Of a DNA stretch of 64,000 nucleotides, positions 1 through 9,172 are shown piece by piece. Numbering within the stretch: position 1 is the stretch's first letter; each line of letters starts with the position of its first letter. This DNA is from Pseudomonas sp. GM41(2012) (GTDB taxonomy: Bacteria > Pseudomonadota > Gammaproteobacteria > Pseudomonadales > Pseudomonadaceae). A program made the position numbers and the translations under genes. Below the pieces are notes generated by a model, which saw nothing but the letters and a program-made list of their open reading frames with translations, had not been told where the DNA came from and searched no databases. Location of the stretch: positions 1,178,001 to 1,242,000 of the forward strand of contig NZ_AKJN02000006.1 of NCBI RefSeq assembly GCF_000282315.2, read 5' to 3'.

Positions 1-188
<188 letters not shown>

Positions 189-189
189 C

Positions 190-1248
190 ATGAACGATCA
201 CAACAACAAAATCGAGTTGGAAACCGCCATGACCACGACCACCATGACCATGATCCAGGCCCTGCGCTCGGCCATGGATGTGATGCTTGAGCGTGACGAC
301 AACGTCGTGGTGTTCGGCCAGGACGTCGGCTACTTCGGCGGCGTGTTCCGTTGCACCGAAGGCCTGCAGAACAAGTACGGCACCTCCCGGGTGTTCGATG
401 CGCCGATCTCCGAAAGCGGCATCGTCGGCGTTGCCGTGGGCATGGGCGCTTACGGTCTGCGGCCGGTGGCCGAGATCCAGTTCGCCGATTACGTTTACCC
501 GGCGTCGGACCAGATCATTTCCGAAGCCGCCCGCCTGCGTTATCGCTCGGCCGGCGAGTTCACCGCGCCGATGACCCTGCGCATGCCTTGCGGCGGCGGC
601 ATCTACGGCGGCCAGACCCACAGCCAAAGTATTGAGGCGATGTTCACCCAGGTCTGCGGTTTGCGCACGGTGATGCCGTCCAACCCTTACGACGCCAAAG
701 GCTTGTTGATTGCCTCCATCGAAAACGATGACCCGGTGATCTTCCTCGAGCCAAAACGCCTGTACAACGGCCCGTTCGACGGTCACCACGAACGCCCGGT
801 TACCCCGTGGTCGAAACACCCGGCCGCACAAGTCCCGGACGGTTACTACACCGTACCGTTGGACGTGGCCGCGATCACCCGTCCGGGCAAGGACGTGACC
901 ATCCTGACGTACGGCACCACCGTTTACGTGTCGCAAGTGGCGGCTGAAGAAACCGGCATCGACGCTGAAGTCATCGACCTGCGCAGCTTGTGGCCGCTGG
1001 ACCTGGAGACCATCGTCAAGTCGGTGAAGAAAACCGGCCGCTGCGTGATCGTTCACGAAGCGACCCGCACCTGCGGTTTCGGCGCCGAACTGGTCGCCCT
1101 GGTGCAAGAGCACTGCTTCCACTACCTGGAAGCGCCTATCGAACGCGTCACCGGTTGGGACACTCCCTACCCGCACGCACAAGAGTGGGCGTATTTCCCT
1201 GGTCCGTCCCGAGTGGGCGCGGCTTTGCATCGGGTTATGGAGGTCTGA
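190..1248 (+). CDS. bkdA2: 2-oxoisovalerate dehydrogenase E1 beta subunit
   Basis: A 352-residue transketolase-type E1 beta subunit. With E1 alpha it decarboxylates the 2-oxoacids of valine, leucine and isoleucine in the cytosol and passes the acyl group to the E2 lipoyl arm. Visible family signatures are VVFGQDVGYFGGVF near residue 40, the GGGIYGGQTHSQS stretch near 140 and FLEPKRLYN near 190, followed by the C-terminal transketolase domain. The first ATG lies one base after the E1 alpha stop. Internal ATGs further on (for example MTTTTMTM at residue 15) are possible starts, but the length with the first ATG fits the Pseudomonas protein. The next gene abuts directly. Confidence 0.95.
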   Translation: MNDHNNKIELETAMTTTTMTMIQALRSAMDVMLERDDNVVVFGQDVGYFGGVFRCTEGLQNKYGTSRVFDAPISESGIVGVAVGMGAYGLRPVAEIQFADYVYPASDQIISEAARLRYRSAGEFTAPMTLRMPCGGGIYGGQTHSQSIEAMFTQVCGLRTVMPSNPYDAKGLLIASIENDDPVIFLEPKRLYNGPFDGHHERPVTPWSKHPAAQVPDGYYTVPLDVAAITRPGKDVTILTYGTTVYVSQVAAEETGIDAEVIDLRSLWPLDLETIVKSVKKTGRCVIVHEATRTCGFGAELVALVQEHCFHYLEAPIERVTGWDTPYPHAQEWAYFPGPSRVGAALHRVMEV

Positions 1249-2520
1249 ATGGGCACGCACGTTATTAAAATGCCGGACATTGGTGAAGGCATTGCAGAAG
1301 TTGAATTGTCGGTTTGGCACGTCAAAGTCGGCGACATGGTCGTCGAAGACCAGGTACTCGCCGATGTCATGACCGACAAGGCGATGGTCGACATCCCTTC
1401 GCCGGTGAACGGCAAGGTGATTGCGCTGGGCGGTGTGCCCGGCGAAGTCATGGCGGTTGGCAGCATCCTGATCAGCATTGAAGTCGAAGGCGCGGGCAAC
1501 GTTAAAGAGTCGGCTCAGCCTGCACCTGTTAAAGAAGCACCGGTTGCGGCACCGAAAGTTGCCGCCGCTGTTGAAAGCAAACCGGTTGCCGCTGCAGCGC
1601 CGCGAGCTGCCGTATGCCAGGGCCCAATGGTCGCTCGCGAAGCTGATGAGCGTCCGCTGGCCTCCCCGGCCGTGCGCAAACATGCGCTGGACCTCGGCAT
1701 TCAATTGCGTCTGGTGCGTGGCACCGGCCCTGCCGGTCGGGTGCTGCACGAAGACCTCGACGCCTATCTGGCCCAGGGTCAGCAGCCGCAATCGACCGCC
1801 GCCGCCGCTTACGCCCAGCGTAACGACGAAGAACAAATCCCGGTTATCGGCATGCGCCGCAAGATTGCCCAGCGCATGCAAGACGCCACTCAGCGCGCCG
1901 CTCACTTCAGTTACGTCGAGGAAATCGACGTCACCGCCGTGGAAGAACTGCGCGCTCATCTGAACGAAAAACACGGCGCGACCCGCGGCAAGCTGACCTT
2001 GTTGCCGTTTTTGGTCCGCGCTTTGGTCGTTGCCCTGCGCGACTTCCCGCAGATCAACGCCCGTTACGACGACGAAGCCCAGGTCATCACCCGCCTCGGC
2101 GCCGTGCACGTGGGCATCGCCACCCAAGCCGACATCGGTTTGATGGTGCCGGTGGTCCGTCACGCCGAAACCCGCAGCTTGTGGGATAGCGCTCAGGAAA
2201 TTTCTCGCCTCGCTACCGCTGCCCGCACTGGCAAGGCCAGCCGCGATGAGTTGTCCGGTTCGACCATCACCCTGACCAGCCTCGGTGCCTTGGGCGGTAT
2301 CGTCAGCACCCCGGTGCTGAACCTGCCGGAAGTGGCGATCGTGGGCGTCAACAAAATCGTCGAACGCCCGATGGTCGTCAAAGGCCAGATCGTGATTCGC
2401 AAGATGATGAACCTCTCCAGCTCCTTCGATCACCGCGTGGTCGATGGCATGGACGCGGCGCAATTCATCCAGGCCATTCGTGGCTTGCTCGAACAACCCG
2501 CAACCTTGTTTGTGGAGTAA
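1249..2520 (+). CDS. bkdB: Branched-chain 2-oxoacid dehydrogenase E2 (lipoamide acyltransferase)
   Basis: A 423-residue E2 core protein that transfers the branched acyl group from lipoate to CoA. It shows one N-terminal lipoyl domain with the lipoylated lysine at about residue 44 in DVMTDKAMVDIP. An Ala/Pro/Lys-rich linker spans about 80-130. A peripheral subunit-binding domain (SPAVRKHALDLGI through GPAGRVLHEDL) lies near 140-175. The C-terminal catalytic acyltransferase domain has the active-site FDHRVVDG motif with His at about 395. Its start touches the stop of the E1 beta gene, so the operon is tightly coupled. Confidence 0.96.
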   Translation: MGTHVIKMPDIGEGIAEVELSVWHVKVGDMVVEDQVLADVMTDKAMVDIPSPVNGKVIALGGVPGEVMAVGSILISIEVEGAGNVKESAQPAPVKEAPVAAPKVAAAVESKPVAAAAPRAAVCQGPMVAREADERPLASPAVRKHALDLGIQLRLVRGTGPAGRVLHEDLDAYLAQGQQPQSTAAAAYAQRNDEEQIPVIGMRRKIAQRMQDATQRAAHFSYVEEIDVTAVEELRAHLNEKHGATRGKLTLLPFLVRALVVALRDFPQINARYDDEAQVITRLGAVHVGIATQADIGLMVPVVRHAETRSLWDSAQEISRLATAARTGKASRDELSGSTITLTSLGALGGIVSTPVLNLPEVAIVGVNKIVERPMVVKGQIVIRKMMNLSSSFDHRVVDGMDAAQFIQAIRGLLEQPATLFVE

Positions 2521-2523
2521 GAC

Positions 2524-3906
2524 ATGCAGAATTTGAACACCACGCTGCTGATCATCGGCGGCGGCCCTGGCGGTTATGTGACGGCGATTCGTGCCGGTCA
2601 GCTGGGCATCTCGACCATTCTGGTTGAAGGCGAATCGTTGGGCGGTACGTGCCTGAACATCGGATGCATTCCGTCCAAGGCGTTGATCCACGTCGCCGAA
2701 CAGTTTCACCAGACGCAACATCACAGCCAGCACTCGGCGTTGGGCATCAGCGTGTCGGCGCCGACGCTCGATATCAGCAAGAGTGTCGAGTGGAAGGACG
2801 GCATCGTTGATCGCCTGACCACCGGCGTGTCAGCGTTGCTGAAAAAGAACAAAATCCAGGTTATTCAAGGTTTTGCGAAAGTCATTGATGGTAAAACCGT
2901 AGAAGTCGGCGACACGCGCATTCAGTGCGAGCACCTGGTGCTGGCCACCGGTTCGAAAAGCGTGAACCTGCCGATGCTGCCGATTGGCGGCCCGATCATC
3001 TCCTCCACCGAAGCCCTGGCGCCGACGTCCGTACCGAAACGGCTGATCGTGGTCGGTGGCGGTTACATCGGTCTGGAGCTGGGGATTGCCTATCGCAAGC
3101 TCGGTGCCGAGGTCAGCGTGGTCGAGGCTCAGGATCGCATCCTGCCGGCCTACGACGCGGAACTGACGCAGCCTGTGCATGACGAACTGAAAAAGCTCGG
3201 TATAAAGCTTTACTTGAAACACAGCGTCCAAGGCTTTGATTCTGTTAGCAATACACTGCAAGCTCTTGATCCGAATGGCGACACCTTGAACCTGGAAACC
3301 GATCAGGTACTGGTAGCCGTCGGCCGCAAACCGAACACCCAGGGTTGGAACCTCGAAGGTTTGAACCTGGACATGAACGGCTCGGCGATCAAGATCGACA
3401 ACCGCTGCCAGACCAGCATGCGCAACGTGTATGCCATTGGCGACGTGAGCGGCGAACCGATGCTCGCGCACCGGGCCATGGCTCAGGGCGAGATGGTTGC
3501 CGAACTGATCAGCGGTAAATCCCGCGAGTTCAACCCGACCGCCATCGCCGCCGTGTGCTTTACCGACCCGGAACTGGTGGTGGTCGGCAAGACCCCGGAC
3601 GACGTCAAGGCTGCGGGTCTGGACTGCATCGTTTCCAGCTTCCCGTTTGCGGCCAATGGTCGGGCGATGACGCTGGAATCGAAAAGCGGCTTCGTGCGGG
3701 TCGTGGCGCGGCGTGACAATCATGTGATTGTCGGCTGGCAGGCGGTCGGCGTAGGCGTGTCGGAATTGTCGACGGCGTTCGGTCAGAGCCTGGAAATGGG
3801 CGCCCGACTGGAAGACATTGCCGGCACCATCCACGCGCATCCGACGCTCGGCGAAGCGGTACAGGAAGCGGCGTTGCGAGCCCTTGGCCACGCGCTGCAC
3901 CTGTGA
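2524..3906 (+). CDS. lpdV: Dihydrolipoamide dehydrogenase of the branched-chain complex (E3)
   Basis: A 460-residue FAD disulfide oxidoreductase that re-oxidises the E2 dihydrolipoyl group with NAD. It has the N-terminal FAD motif [18 protein letters not shown], the redox disulfide [15 protein letters not shown] near residues 40-52, a second Rossmann motif [12 protein letters not shown] near 180, the FAD motif [18 protein letters not shown] near 305, and the C-terminal His-Glu pair in [10 protein letters not shown]. It lies three bases after bkdB and ends the operon. A REP pair separates it from ilvE. Confidence 0.95.
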   Translation: MQNLNTTLLIIGGGPGGYVTAIRAGQLGISTILVEGESLGGTCLNIGCIPSKALIHVAEQFHQTQHHSQHSALGISVSAPTLDISKSVEWKDGIVDRLTTGVSALLKKNKIQVIQGFAKVIDGKTVEVGDTRIQCEHLVLATGSKSVNLPMLPIGGPIISSTEALAPTSVPKRLIVVGGGYIGLELGIAYRKLGAEVSVVEAQDRILPAYDAELTQPVHDELKKLGIKLYLKHSVQGFDSVSNTLQALDPNGDTLNLETDQVLVAVGRKPNTQGWNLEGLNLDMNGSAIKIDNRCQTSMRNVYAIGDVSGEPMLAHRAMAQGEMVAELISGKSREFNPTAIAAVCFTDPELVVVGKTPDDVKAAGLDCIVSSFPFAANGRAMTLESKSGFVRVVARRDNHVIVGWQAVGVGVSELSTAFGQSLEMGARLEDIAGTIHAHPTLGEAVQEAALRALGHALHL

Positions 3907-3940
3907 TTCAGAACAATTGATGGCGGCAGAGATGGCCCCA

Positions 3941-4003
3941 TCGCTAGCAGGCTAGCTCCCACATTTGGAACGCGTTCTCCTGTGGGAGCTAGCCTGCTAG
4001 CGA
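3941..4003. repeat. REP doublet (REPIN-like inverted pair)
   Basis: Two 23-base arms, TCGCTAGCAGGCTAGCTCCC plus ACA and its exact reverse complement, are separated by 17 bases. They lie between lpdV and the ilvE promoter. This is the 'TAGC' variant of the Pseudomonas REP palindrome; the other doublets in this window carry CGAGC. It probably folds into a transcript-stabilising or terminating stem-loop at the end of the bkd operon. Confidence 0.9.
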
Positions 4004-4149
4004 TTTCTTGAGGCCAACTCGATTTATCTGTCTGTCATCCGATAGTCCGGGCTGCGAAATGGGCCCGGAATGAAGTATTGTTGTCCCCATCCAGAAAAAC
4101 GTCAGAAGCCTTGAACCGTTTCGGCGGTTGTTAAGTGATAGAGGGTGTC

Positions 4150-5169
4150 ATGGGTAACGAAAGCATCAATTGGGACAAGTTGGGTTTTGACTACATCAAG
4201 ACAGACAAGCGCTATCTGTCGCACTGGCGTAATGGCGAGTGGGACAAAGGCACCCTGACCGAAGACAATGTGCTGCACATCAGCGAAGGTTCCACTGCCC
4301 TTCACTATGGCCAGCAATGCTTCGAAGGGCTGAAGGCCTATCGTTGCAAGGACGGTTCGATCAACCTGTTCCGCCCGGACCAGAACGCCGCACGCATGCA
4401 ACGCAGCTGCGCGCGCCTGCTGATGCCGCACGTGTCCACCGAGCAGTTCGTCGAAGCCTGCAAGGAAGTGGTCCGCGCCAACGAGCGTTTCATCCCGCCT
4501 TACGGCACCGGCGGCGCGCTGTACCTGCGTCCGTTCGTGATCGGCGTGGGTGACAACATCGGCGTGCGTACCGCCCCCGAGTTCATCTTCTCGATCTTCG
4601 CCATCCCGGTCGGTGCCTACTTCAAGGGCGGCCTGACCCCGCACAACTTCCTGATCTCCAGCTACGACCGCGCCGCCCCACAAGGCACCGGTGCAGCCAA
4701 GGTCGGTGGTAACTACGCGGCCAGCCTGATGCCAGGTTCCCAGGCCAAGAAAGCCCACTTCGCCGACTGCATTTACCTGGACCCGATGACCCACACGAAA
4801 ATCGAAGAAGTCGGTTCGGCCAACTTCTTCGGGATCACCCACGACAACAAGTTCGTGACCCCGAACTCGCCGTCGGTCCTGCCGGGCATCACCCGTCTGT
4901 CGTTGATCGAGCTGGCCAAAACGCGTCTGGGCCTGGAAGTGGTCGAAGGCGACGTGTTCATCGACAAGCTGTCTGACTTCAAGGAAGCCGGCGCTTGCGG
5001 TACTGCCGCAGTGATCACCCCGATCGGCGGTATCAGCTACAACGACAAACTGCACGTGTTCCACAGTGAAACCGAAGTCGGCCCGGTCACCCAGAAGCTC
5101 TACAAAGAGCTGACCGGTGTACAGACCGGCGACATCGAAGCGCCAGCGGGCTGGATCGTCAAGGTTTGA
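4150..5169 (+). CDS. ilvE: Branched-chain amino acid aminotransferase
   Basis: A fold-type IV PLP aminotransferase of 339 residues that interconverts Val/Leu/Ile and their 2-oxoacids. Recognisable blocks are STALHYGQQCFEGLKAY near 45, FRPDQNAARMQRS near 70, the PLP-lysine segment KVGGNYAASL near 190, EVGSANFFG near 220 and AGACGTAAVITPIG near 280. The ATG at 4150 is preceded by GAGGG and gives the usual family length. A GTG five codons upstream (4135) is also open but less well placed. Its position directly after the bkd operon links transamination to oxidation of the same skeletons. A strong terminator follows. Confidence 0.95.
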   Translation: MGNESINWDKLGFDYIKTDKRYLSHWRNGEWDKGTLTEDNVLHISEGSTALHYGQQCFEGLKAYRCKDGSINLFRPDQNAARMQRSCARLLMPHVSTEQFVEACKEVVRANERFIPPYGTGGALYLRPFVIGVGDNIGVRTAPEFIFSIFAIPVGAYFKGGLTPHNFLISSYDRAAPQGTGAAKVGGNYAASLMPGSQAKKAHFADCIYLDPMTHTKIEEVGSANFFGITHDNKFVTPNSPSVLPGITRLSLIELAKTRLGLEVVEGDVFIDKLSDFKEAGACGTAAVITPIGGISYNDKLHVFHSETEVGPVTQKLYKELTGVQTGDIEAPAGWIVKV

Positions 5170-5187
5170 TCCAGCGCTTCAGGCACT

Positions 5188-5228
5188 AAAAAAGCCCACC
5201 CCTCGCGAATGCGTCGGGTGGGCTTTTT
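5188..5228 (+). terminator. Rho-independent terminator, bidirectional
   Basis: The stem AAAAAGCCCACC / GGTGGGCTTTTT sits around a GC-rich loop 18 bases after ilvE. It has an A-tract on one side and a T-tract on the other, so it can serve both ilvE and the convergent LysR gene. Confidence 0.92.
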
Positions 5229-5268
5229 GTTGGCCGGTGTATTTCAGCGCCGGTCACTTGCAGACGAA

Positions 5269-6183
5269 TCACCCTGCAATCAACTGCCCCACCTGACCGG
5301 CATCCTCTTCGATCCGGGCAAACAGCCACTCAACAAACACCCGAGTCTGCACCGTCACGTCCGGCGCGACACCGTAGTAATAACGCGGCAACGGCATTCG
5401 CAATTCGGGCAACGGGCAAATCAGGCGACCGCTCGAGAGGTGGGTGCCCAGCAAAGAGGTCGGGCACAAGGCAATACCCTGTCCTTCCACGGCGGCCTCA
5501 AGCACGAGGTGCATGTGATCAAACTGCCGGGTGACCTGAGTGGCTGACTGGCCTTGGCCAAAATGCAGGGCCCAGTTGTGCCAATCTTCGCGACGCGCCT
5601 TGGCGGTCAGTAACGTGTGCCGGCTCAGGGACACGAGGTCTTCAAGGGCCAGGCGCTCGATCAGCGAGGGTGCCGCGACCAGCAACAGTTCGTCTTCGAA
5701 GAGGGCTCGCGCCTCAATCGCCGGCGCCCAGTCGTCACGACCACGGCGAATGACGATGTCGAACCCGTCGCGAGCATGATCGGGTGCCTGGGTTTGGGTC
5801 ATCACTTGCGGTTTGATGTCCGGGTGCTGCGCAATGAAATCCTCCAGTCTGGGCGCTAGCCAAAGCATGGCAAAGGATGGACGGACATTGATCTTCACGG
5901 TCGGCAGCGACGCATGTTGCTTGAGCGCAGCCGCGGCGTTGGCGATCTGCGCCAGCCCGGCACTGACCTGCTCATAAAAGCGCTGACCGGCCGGCGTCAA
6001 CACCGATTGACGGACACGCCGCTCGAACAGCAGCACACCCAGGTGTTCCTCAAGCAATTTGATGTGCCGGCTGACGGCACTGTGACTGACATGCAGCTCT
6101 TCGGCCGCCAGGCTGAAACTTTGATGGCGAGCAGCAACGGCGAAGGCGCGAACAGCATTAAGCGGCGGTAGTGGATTCATCAT
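5269..6183 (-). CDS. LysR-family transcriptional regulator (GcvA-like)
   Basis: A 304-residue LysR-type protein. The N-terminal winged helix-turn-helix (LNAVRAFAVAARHQSFSLAA through SHSAVSRHIKLLEEHLG, about residues 8-50) has the wording typical of the GcvA/AmpR subgroup. A ligand-binding domain starts near 95 (VKINVRPSFAMLWLAPRL). It is transcribed away from a LysE-family exporter gene 105 bases upstream, so it probably controls that exporter. The inducer cannot be told from sequence. Two tandem ATGs open the frame; the first is used here, and no strong ribosome-binding site is seen. Confidence 0.9.
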   Translation of the reverse strand: MMNPLPPLNAVRAFAVAARHQSFSLAAEELHVSHSAVSRHIKLLEEHLGVLLFERRVRQSVLTPAGQRFYEQVSAGLAQIANAAAALKQHASLPTVKINVRPSFAMLWLAPRLEDFIAQHPDIKPQVMTQTQAPDHARDGFDIVIRRGRDDWAPAIEARALFEDELLLVAAPSLIERLALEDLVSLSRHTLLTAKARREDWHNWALHFGQGQSATQVTRQFDHMHLVLEAAVEGQGIALCPTSLLGTHLSSGRLICPLPELRMPLPRYYYGVAPDVTVQTRVFVEWLFARIEEDAGQVGQLIAG

Positions 6184-6288
6184 GTGTCTAATTTAGTCAC
6201 ATATGCAGCGCAATTAAAGCGTTTGTCACGCCCACGTCGTCACGCCAATCTGCCCGCACACAGCCAGCGCCACCTGACGGAGCAAGAC

Positions 6289-6897
6289 ATGAACAGCTAC
6301 GGACTCTTTTTACTTTTCGCCACCTTGACCATTTTGAGTCCGGGGCCTGGCGTGGTCCTGACCCTGTCCAACGCGGTGCGTCACGGCTGGACCGGGGCAG
6401 TGCCGGGCATTCTGGGGATCGCCTCGGGTGCGTTTATTGTCGCCGCCATCAGCGCCACCAGTGTCGGCCTGATCCTCAGCACCTCCGCCAACGCCTTTAC
6501 CGCGTTGAAATACGCAGGGGCCGCCTACTTGTTGTACCTGGGTTACAAAAGCTGGCGCTCGGCTGGTTTCAACACGCTGCTTGAAACGCGCCCCTCAAGC
6601 CCGGGCTACCGCTTCCTCGAAGCGGCTTCGATCCAGTTTTTGAACCCCAAGGCCGTGTTTTTCTTTCTGGCGGTGTTCCCGCAATTCATCGACACCTCAG
6701 CGCACTTCTCCACCCAGTTTTTCAAACTGGTCGCCTCCTATGGCGTACTGGTGATCCTCGTGCATGGCAGCTATGCCTTGCTCGCCAATGCCGCCAAAGG
6801 CTGGTTGTCGAGCCCGAAGGGTTCCTGGCTGGCGGCGAAAGTCTCGGGCGTGACCTTCGCCGGTTTCGGCGTGCTGATGGCCTCGGCCAGTCGCTAA
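6289..6897 (+). CDS. LysE/RhtB-family amino acid exporter
   Basis: A 202-residue inner-membrane exporter. The N-terminal signature ILSPGPGVVLTLSNAVRHG (about residues 16-34) marks the LysE/RhtB family. About six hydrophobic segments follow, and LNPKAVFFFLAVFPQF near 120 is also characteristic. The ATG at 6289 is preceded by GACGGAGCAAGAC, which favours it over the upstream in-frame codons. It is divergent from the LysR gene. Its 3' end overlaps the convergent ArsR-type gene by four bases. The substrate is unknown; the family exports amino acids such as lysine, threonine or homoserine lactones. Confidence 0.9.
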   Translation: MNSYGLFLLFATLTILSPGPGVVLTLSNAVRHGWTGAVPGILGIASGAFIVAAISATSVGLILSTSANAFTALKYAGAAYLLYLGYKSWRSAGFNTLLETRPSSPGYRFLEAASIQFLNPKAVFFFLAVFPQFIDTSAHFSTQFFKLVASYGVLVILVHGSYALLANAAKGWLSSPKGSWLAAKVSGVTFAGFGVLMASASR

Positions 6898-7658
6898 GGT
6901 GCAGAACCGGCGCTCGCGCGACGCCGGGTCTCGGTGAACGCGGGTTGTGCTGTCGATACCTGAATCGGCAGTTCAACAGCGAACCGGCTGCTGAGTTCCT
7001 TGCGTCCCGTCGCGGTCAACGCCAGCGCCCGGCTGTCCAGGTCCTGGGTCACCCATTTGCGCTTGATCGCCGTTTGCAACAACGCCGCCCCCAACGAACC
7101 GCCCAGATGCGGGCGGCGCATGCTCCAGTCCAGGCACGGGCAGGCGAAGCGGCGACGCAGCGTACTCAGATCCTTGACCTCGATACCCAACCCTTCAAAC
7201 AACACCTCACCGCTGTCGCTCAGTTGATAGACCTGTTCATCGGTTTCCAGCAGCCACCCCGCTTCGATCATCCGGTCATGCAGCAGCACTGCCAACGTGC
7301 CGGCCATGTGGTCGTAGCACGTGCGGGCGAATTGCAGGCGATCCGGGGTGCGCGAATTGAAGGTCGGCGCAGCGTTCTGGCCGATCACCATCAACGCTTC
7401 CAGCGCCTGGGCGACACGCTTGTCCGTCAAGCTGTAATAGCGATGTCGGCCCTGTACGTGCAGCCGCACCAGCGCCAATTCCTTGAGTTTGGCCAGGTGC
7501 GCGCTGGCGGTGGAGGCGCTGACTTCGGCAATCGCCGCCAACTCGGTGCTGGTGCGGGCGTGGCCGTCCATCAGCGAACAGAGGATTTTCGTCCGGGCCG
7601 GTTCCGCGATGGCCGCGGCCACGTGAGAAACGCCGATGTCGTGCTGTTCTACGTTCAT
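6894..7658 (-). CDS. ArsR-type winged-helix transcriptional regulator
   Basis: A 254-residue protein. The first ~95 residues form an ArsR-like winged helix (AAAIAEPARTKILCSLMDG, then ELAAIAEVSASTASAHLAKLKELALV and the wing GRHRYYSL). The remaining ~150 residues are a longer C-terminal part containing CPCLDWSMRRPHLGGSLGAALL near 175-195. That is longer than metal-sensing ArsR repressors and resembles a conserved larger subgroup. The CPC pair might bind metal or be structural. It is divergent from the P450 gene, 82 bases apart, so a joint regulatory region is plausible. Confidence 0.85.
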   Translation of the reverse strand: MNVEQHDIGVSHVAAAIAEPARTKILCSLMDGHARTSTELAAIAEVSASTASAHLAKLKELALVRLHVQGRHRYYSLTDKRVAQALEALMVIGQNAAPTFNSRTPDRLQFARTCYDHMAGTLAVLLHDRMIEAGWLLETDEQVYQLSDSGEVLFEGLGIEVKDLSTLRRRFACPCLDWSMRRPHLGGSLGAALLQTAIKRKWVTQDLDSRALALTATGRKELSSRFAVELPIQVSTAQPAFTETRRRASAGSAP

Positions 7659-7740
7659 ATTTCGTTCCCGGACGAATCAAGGCCATTTCGAACTGGAGAT
7701 AGTAGCAACACTTTTCCAACCACAAACAAGGCTACGCCCC

Positions 7741-8895
7741 ATGGACCCGACCATCGCTGCGACTCATGCCGATCCTTACCCCTATTACGCACAATTGCGT
7801 GCGGAGGGCGGGTTGGTTTTTCACCAAGGACTGAAAATGTGGGTGGCGAATAGCGCCCGAGCCGTCGCGGCCGTGCTGGCGCATCCTGACTGTCATGTCC
7901 GACCGTCCCACGAACCGGTGCCCAAGGCGATTGTGGGCGGAATGGCCGGCAAGGTCTTTGGTCAGTTGATGCGGATGAATGAGGGCGAACGGCAGCGTTG
8001 CCCGAGGTCGGCGATTCAGCCAGGGTTGGCGTCGATTGATGTCGATGAAGTCAATGCGCTGGTCGGCGCTCGCCTGATCACTCCGGGCGCCGAAGGGTTG
8101 TACAACGCGATGTTCCGCGGGCCGGTTTGTGTGGTGGCTGCATTGCTGGGGTTCTCGCCGGCTCAGGGCCGGGCTATCAGCGAGCTGACCGCAGACTTCG
8201 TCACGTGCCTGTCGCCCCTTGGCGATCAGGCGCAACGGGATGCAGCGCACGTTGCGGCGGAACACTTGAGCGGCTATTTCGTTGAGTTGCTGGATGACCC
8301 GAGCAATCAGAGCGCCCTGCTCGCCGGGATCCGCCAGCGCTTCGAGGCAACCTCTGGCGACGCTGAAATGTTGATCGCCAACCTTATCGGGCTGTTTTCC
8401 CAGACCTATGAAGCCATCGCCGGACTGATCGGCAATGCGCTGTTGGCGTTGATTCGAAACCCGTCGCTGCACAGTGAATCGACACCGGTTGGCGACTTGA
8501 TCGCTGAAGTTCAGCGCTTCGACCCGTCGGTGCAGAACACCCGCCGGTTTGTCGCTGCGCCTTGTGAAATCGAAGGGGTAAGCCTGAACCCCGGCGACGT
8601 GATTCTGGTGCTGCTGGCCTCGGCTAATCGCGATCCGCAGCTCAATGACCATCCCGACGTCTTTCTTCTTGATCGTCCAGACCGGCGTAGTTTCACCTTT
8701 GGGGCTGGGCGGCATCAATGTCCGGGGCAGTTGTTGGCGTTGAGTATTGCCAGCGCTACGTTGAAGGAGATTCTGGCAATGAAGCCCACGCTAGATCAAT
8801 TGGAATGGCACTACCGCCCTTCCCTCAACGGCCGCATTCCGATCTTCAGCGACCGCGTCATCGTTCATCGCGAGCAGGCTCGCTCCCACAGTTGA
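7741..8895 (+). CDS. Cytochrome P450
   Basis: A 384-residue bacterial P450 monooxygenase. The haem-ligand loop FGAGRHQCPG has its cysteine at about 327. The K-helix ExxR is EVQR at 256-259, followed by FDPSVQ and TRRFVAAPCEIEG. The I-helix region reads QTYEAIAGL (221-229): the acid is present, but the usual following threonine is alanine. The ATG at 7741 matches the family N-terminus; an in-frame start at 7636 would run into the divergent regulator. No ferredoxin or reductase gene is adjacent. The last codons (HREQARSHS) are read from a REP palindrome. The substrate is unknown. Confidence 0.9.
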   Translation: MDPTIAATHADPYPYYAQLRAEGGLVFHQGLKMWVANSARAVAAVLAHPDCHVRPSHEPVPKAIVGGMAGKVFGQLMRMNEGERQRCPRSAIQPGLASIDVDEVNALVGARLITPGAEGLYNAMFRGPVCVVAALLGFSPAQGRAISELTADFVTCLSPLGDQAQRDAAHVAAEHLSGYFVELLDDPSNQSALLAGIRQRFEATSGDAEMLIANLIGLFSQTYEAIAGLIGNALLALIRNPSLHSESTPVGDLIAEVQRFDPSVQNTRRFVAAPCEIEGVSLNPGDVILVLLASANRDPQLNDHPDVFLLDRPDRRSFTFGAGRHQCPGQLLALSIASATLKEILAMKPTLDQLEWHYRPSLNGRIPIFSDRVIVHREQARSHS

Positions 8896-9172
8896 TGGGT
8901 GTCGCACACCAATCAACCCGACCAACCCGCTCCGCATCCGGCCAGAACAGTGCCGCCTGCCCCCGATGCTCACCGTGCCGATCGATCAGCGTCCAGACTT
9001 TGCCTTCATGAATCATGAAGGCATTGCCATCCCGATCCACCCGATAACCGCTGTAGCCATGAGCAATCCCGCCCTCCCACGCAAAGGCGTTGGTTTTTGA
9101 TGCGCCGTAGCCTATCGAAACCCGCCTGAAAAATCCGCTTCCGCAACGGTCACGCCAATCGCTGCGCAACAA
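8858..9172 (-). CDS. Hypothetical protein or remnant, 104 codons
   Basis: An open frame follows the LysR gene on the same strand, overlapping its last 23 bases. The middle part (GYSGYRVDRDGNAFMIHEGK through GRVDWC) has protein-like composition. No family was recognised. The final residues (CGSEPARDER) come from a REP palindrome and the frame overlaps the P450 3' end by 38 bases, so it may be a decayed gene end. No clear ribosome-binding site is seen. Coding status is uncertain. Confidence 0.3.
   Translation of the reverse strand: MLRSDWRDRCGSGFFRRVSIGYGASKTNAFAWEGGIAHGYSGYRVDRDGNAFMIHEGKVWTLIDRHGEHRGQAALFWPDAERVGRVDWCATPINCGSEPARDER
8866..8891. repeat. Single REP palindrome overlapping two convergent gene ends
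   Basis: CATCGCGAGCAGGCTCGCTC followed by CCACAG is one Pseudomonas REP unit. It lies inside the last codons of the P450 gene and, on the other strand, inside the end of the small hypothetical frame. No inverted partner was found within about 100 bases. Confidence 0.85.
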
